Part shown: piece by piece, positions 53,324 through 63,403 of the stretch
Layout: every line of letters begins with the position of its first letter
How positions within the stretch are numbered: the first letter of the stretch is position 1
Source: Coemansia sp. RSA 487
Taxonomy: Eukaryota > Kickxellomycota > Kickxellomycetes > Kickxellales > Kickxellaceae
NCBI GenBank assembly: GCA_027577595.1
Contig: JANBRJ010000004.1
Span: 1-64,000, forward strand
Length of the DNA stretch: 64,000 bases
Direction: 5' to 3'
Notes under the pieces: model-generated
Seen by the model: the letters and a program-made list of their open reading frames with translations, nothing else
Told to the model about the DNA's origin: nothing
Database searches by the model: none
Program-made: the position numbers and the translations under genes

Positions 53324-54046
53324 GCAGACTGCAGAGCGGCGTGTAGGTAGAAAAAACGGGTTTGTGGAATAATAAGGGAATTGATAGGTTTACTACTATA
53401 GTTGGCCAAGTGAAGAGAAAAGAGGGAGGATTTACTTGCTCTACGAGCGCTTCCAGGTCTCCTTAAATAAGAGCGAAACGGACAGGACAGCAGCTGTCCT
53501 GAGTAGAAATGGCAATGCCTTTGAAAGTGATGCAGCAGTACCACCTGGTTTTGCACCTCCTGTCTTCTTGCATGCAGGGTTTACTTGTTCTGTTGCTTCT
53601 CTACACATTGACAAGGCACTGAACCTGGTCACGGAGCTGTCAAAGAAACAAAGTATAATGTTGGTGGTCTCTCCAAAACAATTAGCATCGACTGTTATCT
53701 TTTTTAGTAGACAGCTACAGTATGTTTTCTTGCAAGCTTTCGCCAAAAGTCGAATGAAAACTTTGTGGGCTGTCATGGAGATGTTTCACATTCTCCATTT
53801 ATGAGCCTTTGATTGGGTGCATCCGTGGCTTTAAAAATAAAATAAACAATAGACAGCAGCAACGAGCCTTTCCCGTCGTCTTTTTTCTTTCACTTTTATT
53901 GCCGAATTTGCATTTTTTTTAAATAATAAACGCTTTAATTTACATCCTTTTCGCAGCTATTTTCAACTTTTACTTTTACTCCAAGATTGTTAGAGGTTAT
54001 AAAACCCGTGCCAACATCGTAGTGCCGGAAGCGAAAACACAAAAAC
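53324..54046. other. Divergent promoter region
   Basis: Between the HAD gene (-) and the Rap1-like gene (+). A 122-codon ORF at 53436-53804 has no recognisable domain and is not called. Otherwise A+T-rich. Confidence 0.45.
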
Positions 54047-56905
54047 ATGTCTCTCAGCCAGGAAACGCAAGCCCTTAGCGAGTCTCTTGGTAAGAGCAGT
54101 AGTCCGGCATTAAGCATTGGCAGAATGTCTCAAGTGGATAAAGAGAACGAGCAAGAACGCGGCACATCCATTAATACAAGCGGTACTGATGCAGTCGACG
54201 ACCTGCTGATGGACCCTGATGACAGCCTGATGGACAGTTTTTTATCATCGCATTCTCGCGAGTTTTCTGACTTTATATCTCATGACATTGTGGACAGCCC
54301 TGGTGGTCACAGTAGCGTCAGCCAGGCAATCAGCGACAGCGACTTTCGCGTCAAAAAGACCCTGGACGCTACTGCGGCAGATATCCGCCTCCTGGCGGGC
54401 ATGAGCAAAACGCCAGATCCGGCTAGACAAAGTAAGCACGGGGGGTCGGCGCAAGAGGGGCCACTGAGCGCGCCAATGGCTCGACGCGCGCCCGAGTACA
54501 TGTCGCCAAGGCAACGGGCCAAGCTCATCGAAAGCCCGCTTGCCAACAATAGCGGTGTACAGAGCAGCCCCCTGCGCGCGCACAGTGTCCAGAAACAGGC
54601 ACCAAGGAAGGCCCAGCTGATCTCAAGTGCCTCAAGCTCCTTTATTGCCGCGCGCAGCATATTCGAATCTCAGCCACAGTCGCAAAGCACGAAAGAAGCA
54701 AGGCCAAAGTCCCCGGTCGTCCCGCATAGCCCAGAGCTTGGTGTGCAGTACTCTGTCGGCCCGATGACGGAGGACTTTGAATTCATCCAAGCTAAATACG
54801 ACTCTGACAACTCACAGGAGATGTACGGAACGTCGCCACAGAGATCGAAAGCGCAGCTGAAAAGAAAGCAAAGCCTCAGCCTGTCATATTCCTCGTCAGA
54901 AAGCGATTACCCAAATGCTGATGATTTCCTGGCCGCCAGGTCAACTCCTTCGACCAGCAAACCCCTGAACCTGCCAGATAAAGGCAGAAAGCTCGAGAAT
55001 CAGAACCAGAACGACAAAGGGACTAGTAGCGAACCCAGTAGTAATGTAGATGCGGCCAAAGGCAACGACAATATCGATAACGGTCCAGAAAACGAGTCCT
55101 CCATTTTGAAACAGCAAGTAGAAATGCAGAGGCCAGGAAAGCGTAGACGCACACATGATTCTGATTCAGGCTATGGAAATGAAGCAGTTCCGGTGCTGCC
55201 ATCGGACAACAGCAACGAGGATACCGAGTCGTTGGCCAAAAGCGAGAATATTTCATTTGCATACGGTTTGTCCTCAAATGGTTGGACTTCCGGTGTGCCC
55301 ATGGCTAAAACGTCAGCGTCAAGGAGACACAGGTTGAAGGTCATCCCGTGGTCTTCGCCAAAGAGAATCAAGCTAAGCTCAGAACCGGCGTATCTGCGTA
55401 GAAGCCTAGACAAGGGCCATGCATCTCTAGGATCATTGACGTCTGGTTCACCCGGGAAGCAGAATGGCCACCAGACTCTTGTCGCTCGCAGGATATTAAA
55501 AACGCAGTCTTTGCTAACTAATTCAACTATCCATGCGCAGGTCGAGCCACTAGCAGGGGATGCGGACCATGATCAGATAACACCGACAGCAGTGGTATCC
55601 TTCGATAATCCCCGTTCCAACGCTGAGGCTGGAGCCGATGCCGATGCTGGTGTTGATATTGATGGAACAAGCAGTGGTCAGGGCGAGGATTTGGACCACG
55701 CTAATGGTGGTTTTGCGAGCCGGTCATCGGATGATACTTTACCAGGCACGGGCGATAGCAGCAGAAAAGAGATTAACGACCAGAAAAGCCCGCATGTGGC
55801 ATCAAAGACCGGGGCTCCTGGACGGGCCAAGGTGGTTAACAGCAAGTTTGCAGCTGATGATTCCGACTCCAGCGAACCAGAGTCTGTAGAGCTAGAGCCC
55901 GAAGATATAACGCCCAAGAGTAGCAAAACGGTGGATTCTAAAGTATATAGCCCGAGAGTCGCTTCTCGTGGCCTATCAAACGAACAGCCGAACGAGAAGC
56001 CTAGCGAAGGTGACGAGTCAGACAAGGAGACAGACAAAGTTCCATCAGACGAGTCCGATACAGAAGACAAGGGCGAAGAGGTTATTGCCAACGACAGCAA
56101 CTCTGACATCGAAAGCTGGCATCCAGCGGAGAGAGCGCTTGGCGACAGCGATGAGTGGCGGCCAGAAAGCAGCGAGATTCCAAACGTTCCACAGCCCAAG
56201 AAAGCCGCAACGCCATCGCCACTGAAACCGGTGGAGCTGCCACTGGCGCCGGCCACTGCTACAAAGATAAAATTGCCTGTGTCGATGCTTGCCAGCACAG
56301 TGAAACGGAACACCAAAAAGATCACTGTGCCCAAGACACAGCCAGTACCGAACCGTCAGCGCCGATTGTCTTCAAGTCGGCCTGTATCGATATGCCAGCG
56401 GTTGATCCAGCTGCACGAACTCACCAAGGATAATAGCGATATGGATAACGTGCAGTCTGGGCTGTTGAGCCTACTGGATAGCAGCCATCCCTCCAAGCAC
56501 CCATCAACCAAACAGTCAGTGCCGCCGTCGCCTGTACGGAGCACGACGTTTAGCGGGACGATGCGGGTGTTTGGCGAGGGGGCGCCGGAGCTCAGCGATT
56601 CGGACCGGTTGAACTACATGCGCAAAGTGAAGGGGCTGATCGACGGAACAGCCATGACTGCAAAGGAGGCGCTGAGGGTCCTGTACTTTTTCACTGGCGA
56701 CTGGGTAGGCGCGCGCAAGTACATCATCGCTGGATGCGTGCAGCCAGCCGCCAGCAGCTCGTGTATGTGGACTGCCAAGGATGATGAAGTGCTCTTGCAG
56801 GGAATGAGCTCAAGCACGGTGGAAAGTCTGCGGCAGAGCAAGGGCAATATGGAGGTGTACCGGCGGCTACAGTTCCTAAACACGTTCCACGGGGCCAAAA
56901 ACTAA
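54047..56905 (+). CDS. Large disordered protein with Rap1 C-terminal (RCT)-like domain
   Basis: Most of the 952 residues are disordered and rich in Ser, Asp and Glu, with many S/T-P sites and a bipartite-like basic patch (GKRRRTHD). The only folded-looking part is the end, about residues 860-950. It has MTAKEALRVLYFFTGDWVGA, KYIIAG, then MWTAKDDEVLLQGM, followed by an SLRQSKGNMEVYRRLQFLN pattern. This helix order, with W-x-x-x-DD-x-x-L and a final fG-x-x-x-x-x-R-x-x-F-L helix, resembles the RCT domain of Rap1/TERF2IP telomere proteins, which binds partners such as Taz1/TRF2. No BRCT or Myb domain is visible upstream. The Rap1 link is a tentative family call; a fungal telomere adaptor is possible. 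Confidence 0.5.
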   Translation: MSLSQETQALSESLGKSSSPALSIGRMSQVDKENEQERGTSINTSGTDAVDDLLMDPDDSLMDSFLSSHSREFSDFISHDIVDSPGGHSSVSQAISDSDFRVKKTLDATAADIRLLAGMSKTPDPARQSKHGGSAQEGPLSAPMARRAPEYMSPRQRAKLIESPLANNSGVQSSPLRAHSVQKQAPRKAQLISSASSSFIAARSIFESQPQSQSTKEARPKSPVVPHSPELGVQYSVGPMTEDFEFIQAKYDSDNSQEMYGTSPQRSKAQLKRKQSLSLSYSSSESDYPNADDFLAARSTPSTSKPLNLPDKGRKLENQNQNDKGTSSEPSSNVDAAKGNDNIDNGPENESSILKQQVEMQRPGKRRRTHDSDSGYGNEAVPVLPSDNSNEDTESLAKSENISFAYGLSSNGWTSGVPMAKTSASRRHRLKVIPWSSPKRIKLSSEPAYLRRSLDKGHASLGSLTSGSPGKQNGHQTLVARRILKTQSLLTNSTIHAQVEPLAGDADHDQITPTAVVSFDNPRSNAEAGADADAGVDIDGTSSGQGEDLDHANGGFASRSSDDTLPGTGDSSRKEINDQKSPHVASKTGAPGRAKVVNSKFAADDSDSSEPESVELEPEDITPKSSKTVDSKVYSPRVASRGLSNEQPNEKPSEGDESDKETDKVPSDESDTEDKGEEVIANDSNSDIESWHPAERALGDSDEWRPESSEIPNVPQPKKAATPSPLKPVELPLAPATATKIKLPVSMLASTVKRNTKKITVPKTQPVPNRQRRLSSSRPVSICQRLIQLHELTKDNSDMDNVQSGLLSLLDSSHPSKHPSTKQSVPPSPVRSTTFSGTMRVFGEGAPELSDSDRLNYMRKVKGLIDGTAMTAKEALRVLYFFTGDWVGARKYIIAGCVQPAASSSCMWTAKDDEVLLQGMSSSTVESLRQSKGNMEVYRRLQFLNTFHGAKN

Positions 56906-57403
56906 TGTGTTTTGTTTATTTTGGGAGCAGCAAGAGTAAAACCATACGATTAGACTAGCACATTGCCGAACCCACCATCATTACCAGAATACTTTGCATA
57001 GCTTTAACGGCCATAAAAGCCAATGTTTTGTTAGAATAAAACGAGGAACTTTAGTTCCGTCTCCTCATTGTTTTATGTTGAAAACTATTAGAATCGTTGT
57101 GATAGCCAGTGCTTGTTTGATTGACCAAACAACACGACTATATGAGCAAAGCCATGTAAACATCCCTTACAAACCCTATAAGCCCGTCCACCTTTTACAA
57201 CATCGCTCTGTTGGCTTGGTTTCTAAGAATATATAAGCAAAACACCGCGCCATAGATGAGATCAAAAGTGCTAAATAAATACATAGCGCTATACGTTGAG
57301 TGTTCAAAAATTAATTTTTATTCATAAAAGCATGCCATTTGGATTCCGAACGACATGGAGCCTTGCTAGAACGAATAGCTCGAGAAATAAAGAGGAAAAA
57401 AAA
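56906..57403. other. Convergent 3' region
   Basis: Between the 3' ends of the Rap1-like gene and the GMPPA-like gene. A+T-rich and without features I can support. Confidence 0.5.
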
Positions 57404-58678
57404 CTACATTATGATTTCGTTGTGTTTGTTGCTGGCAAGATCCTTATGCGGCAGCACAATGGAGTTGCGGATGAAGACCTCGTCTTTGACATGGATGTCC
57501 TCGCCCAGAATGCAAATACTGTTGACCTTGACACCCGACTGCGTGACCTCGTCTATGTCGTCAGAGCTGGTGACGGCAGAGCCCTCGACACGACCCCATT
57601 TGCCGATGCGGGAGTCCCAGCCGACGATGGCATGTAGCACGGCGGCATTGTCCTTGATATGGACATTGTCGAGAACAATGCTGTCGTTGATGCGCACGCC
57701 AGGGCCGACAACGGCACGCGCGTGGATGGAGACGTTGGGGCCGATGCGCGCGGACGGGTGCACTTGCGCGGACGGGTGGATGTAGACAGCACCAGTGATC
57801 TCGGGGCCGGGGCCGGTGTTTTTGGCCAGGAACGAGTTGCTCTCCTCGAGCGCGCCCTGCAAGTACAGCGCGTTTGCAGGCACGGCCGACGCTGCCGACT
57901 TGATCTGGCGCCAGAAGCCTTTGCACAGGAAGGCGCTGAGCTTCTTCTCGCCAGCCATGGCACGCAGCACGTCCTGCTCCAGCCTGAGGCAGTTGACATC
58001 GTGGGTGTCAGAGGCATTGTCGTCGTAGCGGCCGTATGCGCTCTCCTTTGCGCGCTCGGCCTCAAGCTGGTCGGCGCGGTTTTCCATGGCGCGTGCCATG
58101 AAGGCAAATATGTCGTGGTCAAAGACAAACACACCCGTGGATGCCATGTCGCTGACGTAGGTCTCTGGCTTCTCGACATAGTGCTCGGCAAGCCTTGTCT
58201 CGGGGTCTACAACGACACAGCCGTAGAGATGGGCGGATGAGCGAGCAACACGCGTCACCATGATGGTTCCCAGGCGTCCGTGGCGCTCGTGCTGCGCCAG
58301 CAGGTCGTTGAGCGGGAACGAGCAGCAGATGTCAGTGTACAGCATGAAAATGTTCTTTGGGCTGCCGCGTAGGATCTGGTCGCGGAAGTGGAAGAACCCG
58401 CCGGCCGTGCCCAGCTGCGAGTACTCGCGCAGGTACTTGAACCCGATCTCGGGGAAGTCCTCTTGGCACTTGTTCAGGAACGGGCGGAAGATAAAGTCCT
58501 CAAAGAACCCAATGAGGATGATCTCTTTCAGATCCTTGACTACCGACAGCGCCTTGATCTGGTGCCAGATGATGGGCTTGCCGCCGACCGGGAACAGCGG
58601 CTGTGGCAGGTGCATGCTGAGTGGGCGGAAGCGCGTGGCTCTTGACGGCCCACCGACCAGAATAACGGCTTTATTCAT
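57404..58678 (-). CDS. GDP-mannose pyrophosphorylase alpha-like protein (GMPPA)
   Basis: The frame opens far upstream, but the ATG at 58678 (MNKAVILVGGPSRATRFRPL) matches the known family start and gives 424 residues. The N-terminal nucleotidyltransferase domain has YLREYSQLGTAGGFFHFRDQ and EHYVEKPETYVSDM. The C-terminal left-handed beta helix has hexapeptides such as VYIHPSAQVHPSARIGPNVS and VGWDSRIGKWGRVEG. The end ILNSIVLPHK-like motif appears as IRNSIVLPHKDL. It matches human GMPPA throughout. GMPPA is thought to regulate the catalytic GMPPB. Here the signature PKPL is PQPL and GTRFRP is ATRFRP, which supports a regulatory role over catalysis. Confidence 0.92.
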   Translation of the reverse strand: MNKAVILVGGPSRATRFRPLSMHLPQPLFPVGGKPIIWHQIKALSVVKDLKEIILIGFFEDFIFRPFLNKCQEDFPEIGFKYLREYSQLGTAGGFFHFRDQILRGSPKNIFMLYTDICCSFPLNDLLAQHERHGRLGTIMVTRVARSSAHLYGCVVVDPETRLAEHYVEKPETYVSDMASTGVFVFDHDIFAFMARAMENRADQLEAERAKESAYGRYDDNASDTHDVNCLRLEQDVLRAMAGEKKLSAFLCKGFWRQIKSAASAVPANALYLQGALEESNSFLAKNTGPGPEITGAVYIHPSAQVHPSARIGPNVSIHARAVVGPGVRINDSIVLDNVHIKDNAAVLHAIVGWDSRIGKWGRVEGSAVTSSDDIDEVTQSGVKVNSICILGEDIHVKDEVFIRNSIVLPHKDLASNKHNEIIM

Positions 58679-59137
58679 TGTGAAATGAGAAAGAAATATA
58701 AAAAAGAGGTTTGTGGAAGAATTACAGCTGTTCAGATGAGCTGGAGAGCGAAAGAAAAAAAAGAAACACTGGATTCGTAAACACACCTCTTTTCAAAGAA
58801 GAGCCAGAATCCATGTAGCACTTTTCCTGCTTTTGGACGCAGCGGCCAGCACAGATCGTCATCAGTCCACATGGCCTCAGTGGTTCGCATGGATCGTGTT
58901 GCCGGCTCGCAGGCCTAAAATTTTTTCCAGCTAGCTCCAGTCAGACTTGACTGCTCCTATGCTGACTCATTTTGCCTGAGCCATCAGACTTCGCTGTTTT
59001 TTTTTTGCCTGAGCCAGCAGGCTTTACTGTTTCTTTTTCTTTGCATGAAACACAGTTCATGTTGTTTCTCTTTCTTACAAGATTTTTTATTTTACTTTTA
59101 TATACTTTTGGAACTTGCCTTTTTCTAAACCTCCAAA
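58679..59137. other. Divergent promoter region GMPPA/KRS1 with imperfect direct repeat
   Basis: GCCTGAGCCA starts at 58974 and again at 59007, each followed by a similar CAGxCTTxxCTGTTT and a T run, so an imperfect repeat of about 33 bp. T-rich sequence continues to the KRS1 ATG. No gene. Confidence 0.6.
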
Positions 59138-60922
59138 ATGGCTGACAGTAACGCTACACCGAACGAGAAGAAGTATCTCGACGAGATCACCGGCGAGGAA
59201 GTCTCAAAGACCGAGCTCAAGCGCCGCATAAAGCTGCGCGAAAAGGAGGCGAAAAAGGCAGCTAAGGCTGCTGCTGCGCCCGCTGCCGCTACTGCTGCCA
59301 AGGCAGAGAAGAGTGCCGAGGATGCCGAGGACGAGCTCAACCCCAATCAGTACTTTGAGATCCGTAGCAGGGCTGTCGACAAGATGCGCGAGGAGGGTCC
59401 GTACCCATATCCGCACAAGTTTCACGTCAGCATCTCGGTGCCCGAGTTTATTGAAAAGTACGGCAGCCTGAAGCCGGGTGAGTCCAAGCCCGACGTCGAG
59501 GTGTTCCTGTCGGGACGCATCCACAACAAGCGCGCATCGAGCGCCAAGCTGCGCTTCTACGACCTCCACGCCGAGGGAGAGAAGGTGCAAATCATGGCGT
59601 CTGCGCAGGACTCGGAGCGCGACTTTGCAGCGGTCCACGACGTTCTGAGGCGCGGAGACATTGTCGGTGTGCGCGGGTTCCCGGGCGTCTCGAAGCGTGG
59701 CGAGCTGTCGGTGTTCCCGCGCGACATCACGCTTCTGGCGCCGTGCCTGCGCACGCTGCCCAAGGAGCACTACGGGCTGCGCGACCAAGAGACACGCTAC
59801 CGCCAGCGCTATCTGGACCTGATCATGAACCCGTCGGTACGCAGCAAGTTCATCACGCGGTCCAAGATCGTCAACTATGTGCGCCGGTTCCTGGACAACC
59901 TGGGGTTCCTCGAGGTCGAAACGCCGATGATGAACATGATTGCCGGCGGCGCCACCGCCAAGCCGTTCATCACGCACCACAACGACCTGAAGCTCGACAT
60001 GTTCATGCGCGTTGCGCCTGAGCTGTACCTCAAGATGCTTGTTGTTGGCGGGCTCGACCGCGTCTACGAGATCGGGCGCCAGTTCCGCAATGAGGGCATC
60101 GATCTGACGCACAACCCCGAGTTCACCACATGCGAGTTCTACATGGCCTACGCCGACATCAACGACCTGCTCGAGATCACCGAGAACATGGTTGCCGGCA
60201 TGGTCAAGTACCTGTTTGGCTCGTACAAGGTTGAATATCACAAGGACGGCCCGCAGAACCCGCCGCTTGTCATCGACTTTTCGCCGCCGTTCCGTCGCGT
60301 CGACATGATTGGCGGCCTCGAGGAAGCGCTGAACGTCAAGTTCCCGTCCGCCGTCGACCTGCACAGCGACGCCACCAACAAGTTCCTCAGCGACCTGTGC
60401 GCCAAACACAACGTCGACTGCTCTGCACCGCGCACCAATGCACGTCTCCTCGACAAGCTTGTTGGTGATTTCCTTGAGGTGCAGGCCACAGACCGGCCCC
60501 TGTTCATTGTAAATCACCCGCAAATGATGTCGCCGCTGGCAAAGTACCACCGCTCGATCCCCGGTCTGTGCGAGCGCTTCGAGCTGTTTGTCGCCACCAA
60601 GGAGGTGTGCAATGCTTACACCGAGCTCAACGACCCCAAGGTGCAGCGCGAGCGCTTTGCGCAGCAGGCTGACGACAAGGCAGCCGGCGATGACGAGGCC
60701 CAGCTCATCGATGAGAACTTTTGTACGTCGCTCGAGTACGGGCTACCGCCCACTGGCGGCTGGGGCATGGGTATCGAGCGCCTATGCATGTTCCTCACAG
60801 ACTCGCAGAACATCAAGGAGGTCATTCTCTTCCCGGCTATGAAGCCTGAGGAAGGCGGCCAGCCCGACGCTGCCACTGCAACCGAAGAAACTGTCTCTGC
60901 TGCCGTTGTCAGCGAAAACTAG
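59138..60922 (+). CDS. KRS1: Lysyl-tRNA synthetase, class II
   Basis: It charges tRNA-Lys with lysine in the cytoplasm. The 594-residue protein has a eukaryotic Lys/Ala-rich N-terminal helix ([20 protein letters not shown]) that binds tRNA. The anticodon-binding OB fold spans about residues 105-225 ([20 protein letters not shown]). The catalytic core follows: motif 1 around [15 protein letters not shown], motif 2 at [20 protein letters not shown] (about 306-325) and motif 3 at [15 protein letters not shown] (about 541-555). The length and conservation fit a full-length functional enzyme. The first exon starts at a clear ATG after a T-rich leader, and no mitochondrial presequence is visible. 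Confidence 0.97.
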   Translation: MADSNATPNEKKYLDEITGEEVSKTELKRRIKLREKEAKKAAKAAAAPAAATAAKAEKSAEDAEDELNPNQYFEIRSRAVDKMREEGPYPYPHKFHVSISVPEFIEKYGSLKPGESKPDVEVFLSGRIHNKRASSAKLRFYDLHAEGEKVQIMASAQDSERDFAAVHDVLRRGDIVGVRGFPGVSKRGELSVFPRDITLLAPCLRTLPKEHYGLRDQETRYRQRYLDLIMNPSVRSKFITRSKIVNYVRRFLDNLGFLEVETPMMNMIAGGATAKPFITHHNDLKLDMFMRVAPELYLKMLVVGGLDRVYEIGRQFRNEGIDLTHNPEFTTCEFYMAYADINDLLEITENMVAGMVKYLFGSYKVEYHKDGPQNPPLVIDFSPPFRRVDMIGGLEEALNVKFPSAVDLHSDATNKFLSDLCAKHNVDCSAPRTNARLLDKLVGDFLEVQATDRPLFIVNHPQMMSPLAKYHRSIPGLCERFELFVATKEVCNAYTELNDPKVQRERFAQQADDKAAGDDEAQLIDENFCTSLEYGLPPTGGWGMGIERLCMFLTDSQNIKEVILFPAMKPEEGGQPDAATATEETVSAAVVSEN

Positions 60923-61309
60923 CACTGCTGCTACAGGGATTCAGAATCCATTTTTCTAGTTTGGCTTTCTACAGGATGACTTTATTCAACAGGTTTGTTA
61001 GCTTTTCGATCTTTTTCGTGGAGCCGATTCAGTACCCCAGCAGCACCTATTGCCAAGATCGCAAATGTGCATTTGTTTTGGTCATTGTAAAGCGAACCGC
61101 AAAAAGAGCCGAGCCGCCCGAAAACGGCTCGTGAAAAATTTTCACCAGAAAATGGTGTGTAAGGGGGCGAATGAAAAATGCAAAAGCAAAGCTTTTTTTC
61201 TGTCAAAAGATTGCAAGTGCTGGCAACTCAAGAAAACGGTTCTTCCTCTCCAATTTTTGTCTAATTCAGCACCTCGATTTCTTGTCGATTGAAAAGTACA
61301 TTTTTGAAA
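60923..61309. other. Intergenic region KRS1/RPL26
   Basis: 3' region of KRS1 and promoter of RPL26. A+T-rich; nothing else recognised. Confidence 0.5.
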
Positions 61310-62328
61310 ATGAAGTTCTCTGGTACGTATTTTCTGCTCTGTTGATGTTGTTCGCTGGCTGTGCTGTGCTTTGCTTTGCGTTCTTATTTCATGATATAGA
61401 AAACTTTGGGCAATTCGACTTTAAGTTGTATGTGCCCCGGCGCTCTACTTCCAAACGTGCAAGAAGGAAGGCAATGGATGGATGACTTTTTCTTGGAGTT
61501 TTCTTTCTTTTGTCGTGCTTGCTACGGGAGCGTCGTCATTGCACCTTCCCATTCTCGCTTGATGCAGCTTAGAAGCAGGACATTATGTTCTACTGAAAGC
61601 AGCATTACTTCGTCGAAAGAGAGTGGGAAAGTGTCAGCCATTTTTGTGCTGAACGACTACTATAACCAAACTTCGAGACTTAATTCCGCGACTGCGTAAG
61701 TTTTCTTTCTGTGTTCTTTTTTCTCTGTATATCTTTGTTGAAACTCGGAATGTGGGGATTGCGGGATGTTATTTTTGCTCTTTCGTCTATATTGTTTTCT
61801 CTTGCACAACCTTGTTTTATTTGCAATGGAACGGAACTGCCTGTAATCAATCCAACATTCCACTATTTTCTATCCTGGATATGGAATGGTATTGGCGAAA
61901 AAAAAAACGTCTATTGTCCAATTTAAACTTGCGTTTGTGAGATAACAATAGCTGACGTTTCCTCTTCCTCCCGCAAGTCGCGCAAGGCCCACTTCCAGGC
62001 GCCATCGCACATCCGCCGCAGAATGATGTCGGCTGGTCTGTCGAAGGATCTCCGCAAGAAGTACAATGCGCGCTCGATCCCCGTTGTTAAGGGTGACGAG
62101 GTCGTCATTGTGCGTGGCCAGCACAAGGGCCGCGAGGGTAAGGTCAGCGCCGTCTACCGCAAGAAGTGGGTCATCCACATCGAGCGTGTTGACCGCGAGA
62201 AGGTCAACGGCGCCACCGTTCCGGTCCCCGTCCACCCCTCCAACGTCGCTATCACCTCGCTCAAGCTCACCAAGGACCGCGAGGCCATTCTGAGCCGCAA
62301 GGCTGAGGGCCGCAAGGCCAGCGCCTAA
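61310..62328 (+). CDS. RPL26: Large-subunit ribosomal protein uL24 (RPL26), two exons
   Basis: The protein binds 25S/5.8S rRNA near the exit tunnel. Exon 1 is only 13 nt (61310-61322), coding MKFS plus one base. A 629-nt intron (61323-61951, GTACGT...ATAG) follows, and exon 2 (61952-62328) gives a total of 129 residues. The join reads [20 protein letters not shown], the usual RPL26 N-terminus. The KOW motif is [20 protein letters not shown], followed by [20 protein letters not shown]. The ATG at 62023 that opens the longest frame is internal ([13 protein letters not shown]) and would drop the first 28 residues. The tiny first exon after the start codon resembles other eukaryotic ribosomal protein genes. 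Confidence 0.93.
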
Positions 62329-62470
62329 AGCGTTCTCCAAAAATAGTTTTTCTTGCACAACAGACAGAACTTTATGTGTTCGCTTTTGAGATAAAATCCC
62401 ATGTGCTTTTTAAACTTAACATTTGGATCTTTTTAACATGGTTTTGCAAAGAATGTGATCTGGGGCGCGG

Positions 62471-63403
62471 CTATTCCATTGCTTGCAGCGAAAGTGCTTT
62501 GATAACTTCGGCAGCAAGCAGCGCCTGCGCCCGCTTGGCCAAATGTGCGCCATCCAAAAACAGCTGCGAGTGTGGGTTCAGCATACGGACGCCGCAGCCA
62601 TCGGCACCACTTGAAGCAGGAGCAGTGGTCTGCAGGACTCTGTTCTTGTCAAAGCACGGCATCCTGACGTCCAGGTCAATGCCAAAGATAGCAGGATCGG
62701 CAATGATCCGCTTTTGGAAGCCATACGTGTCAAAGACAGTGATACTGAACTCAGCTCCGAGCGTGGTCTGGAGACCAGCCATCTCCCTGGTAATAGCATC
62801 GTTCAACTCGCATGTGGATCTGCGTACAAGCTCGACCTTCTGCGGATCATCCAGTGCAATGATGCACGGGTAATCCTCGCGCGACCGCACATTCAGAACA
62901 ACAACATTGCGTGCACCCGCCTCGGTGCACAGAGTGTTGACCGCAAAACGAAGGCGTTGGGCAAGCAGCGCTGGCGTGAACGCGCGCTTGACTACATACG
63001 TTGGTTCGTCAGCTACCAGCGAATTGAGGTCATTTGACCCGACCTGCACAAACACAAGGTCAGTCGGTGTCAAGTGGCCAACCATGTCCTTGAGCTGTGC
63101 CACTTGGTCGATTACATCGGGAACCTCTGAGCGCCCATGCCGGCTGCTACCTGGCGGCATTGGCACAGTTCCGGACACTATGTCGTTGTCGATTGTAGCG
63201 CACCCGTACGCAAGATTTATTGGTCTGCAGCATCCTGAGAGCTCTTCCAGATGGTCCACCCACATCTTTCCGTTGCTATACCGGCCGTTCACGTAGACGT
63301 CGCTTGGTTCCGGGTGTGTGCCTTGCGTCATGCGCAGTACGTTTCCATTGTCTGCATTCGAGTCACCGATGAAAATAAGCTTTGTGTATTTATCGAGGAA
63401 CAT
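62471..63403 (-). CDS. SGNH/GDSL-type hydrolase
   Basis: The 310-residue protein has the SGNH blocks in order. FIGDSNADNGN holds the nucleophile Ser15, YSNGKMWVDHLEELSG resembles the region after block I in fungal GDSL esterases, VQVGSNDL carries the block III Asn, and DGAHLAKRA supplies Asp284 and His287. There is no signal peptide, because the GDS motif begins at residue 13, so an intracellular esterase or lipase is likely. The Gly of block II is probably in the NLAYGCATIDND segment. The substrate is not defined by sequence. It is convergent with RPL26 across about 140 bp. Confidence 0.88.
   Translation of the reverse strand: MFLDKYTKLIFIGDSNADNGNVLRMTQGTHPEPSDVYVNGRYSNGKMWVDHLEELSGCCRPINLAYGCATIDNDIVSGTVPMPPGSSRHGRSEVPDVIDQVAQLKDMVGHLTPTDLVFVQVGSNDLNSLVADEPTYVVKRAFTPALLAQRLRFAVNTLCTEAGARNVVVLNVRSREDYPCIIALDDPQKVELVRRSTCELNDAITREMAGLQTTLGAEFSITVFDTYGFQKRIIADPAIFGIDLDVRMPCFDKNRVLQTTAPASSGADGCGVRMLNPHSQLFLDGAHLAKRAQALLAAEVIKALSLQAME

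Noticed and set aside
53436-53804. 122-codon plus-strand ORF
   Set aside because: No family resemblance, and it lies in a divergent promoter region.
58862-58930. TGGCCTCAGTGGTTCG resembling a tRNA A box, followed by a T run
   Set aside because: The A box has an extra base and no B box follows at a suitable distance.
59204-60550. 448-codon minus-strand ORF opposite KRS1
   Set aside because: Antisense shadow of a strongly conserved gene in G+C-rich codons.
62023-62328. RPL26 starting at the internal ATG
   Set aside because: The upstream exon and splice restore the conserved MKFS...SRKAHF N-terminus.
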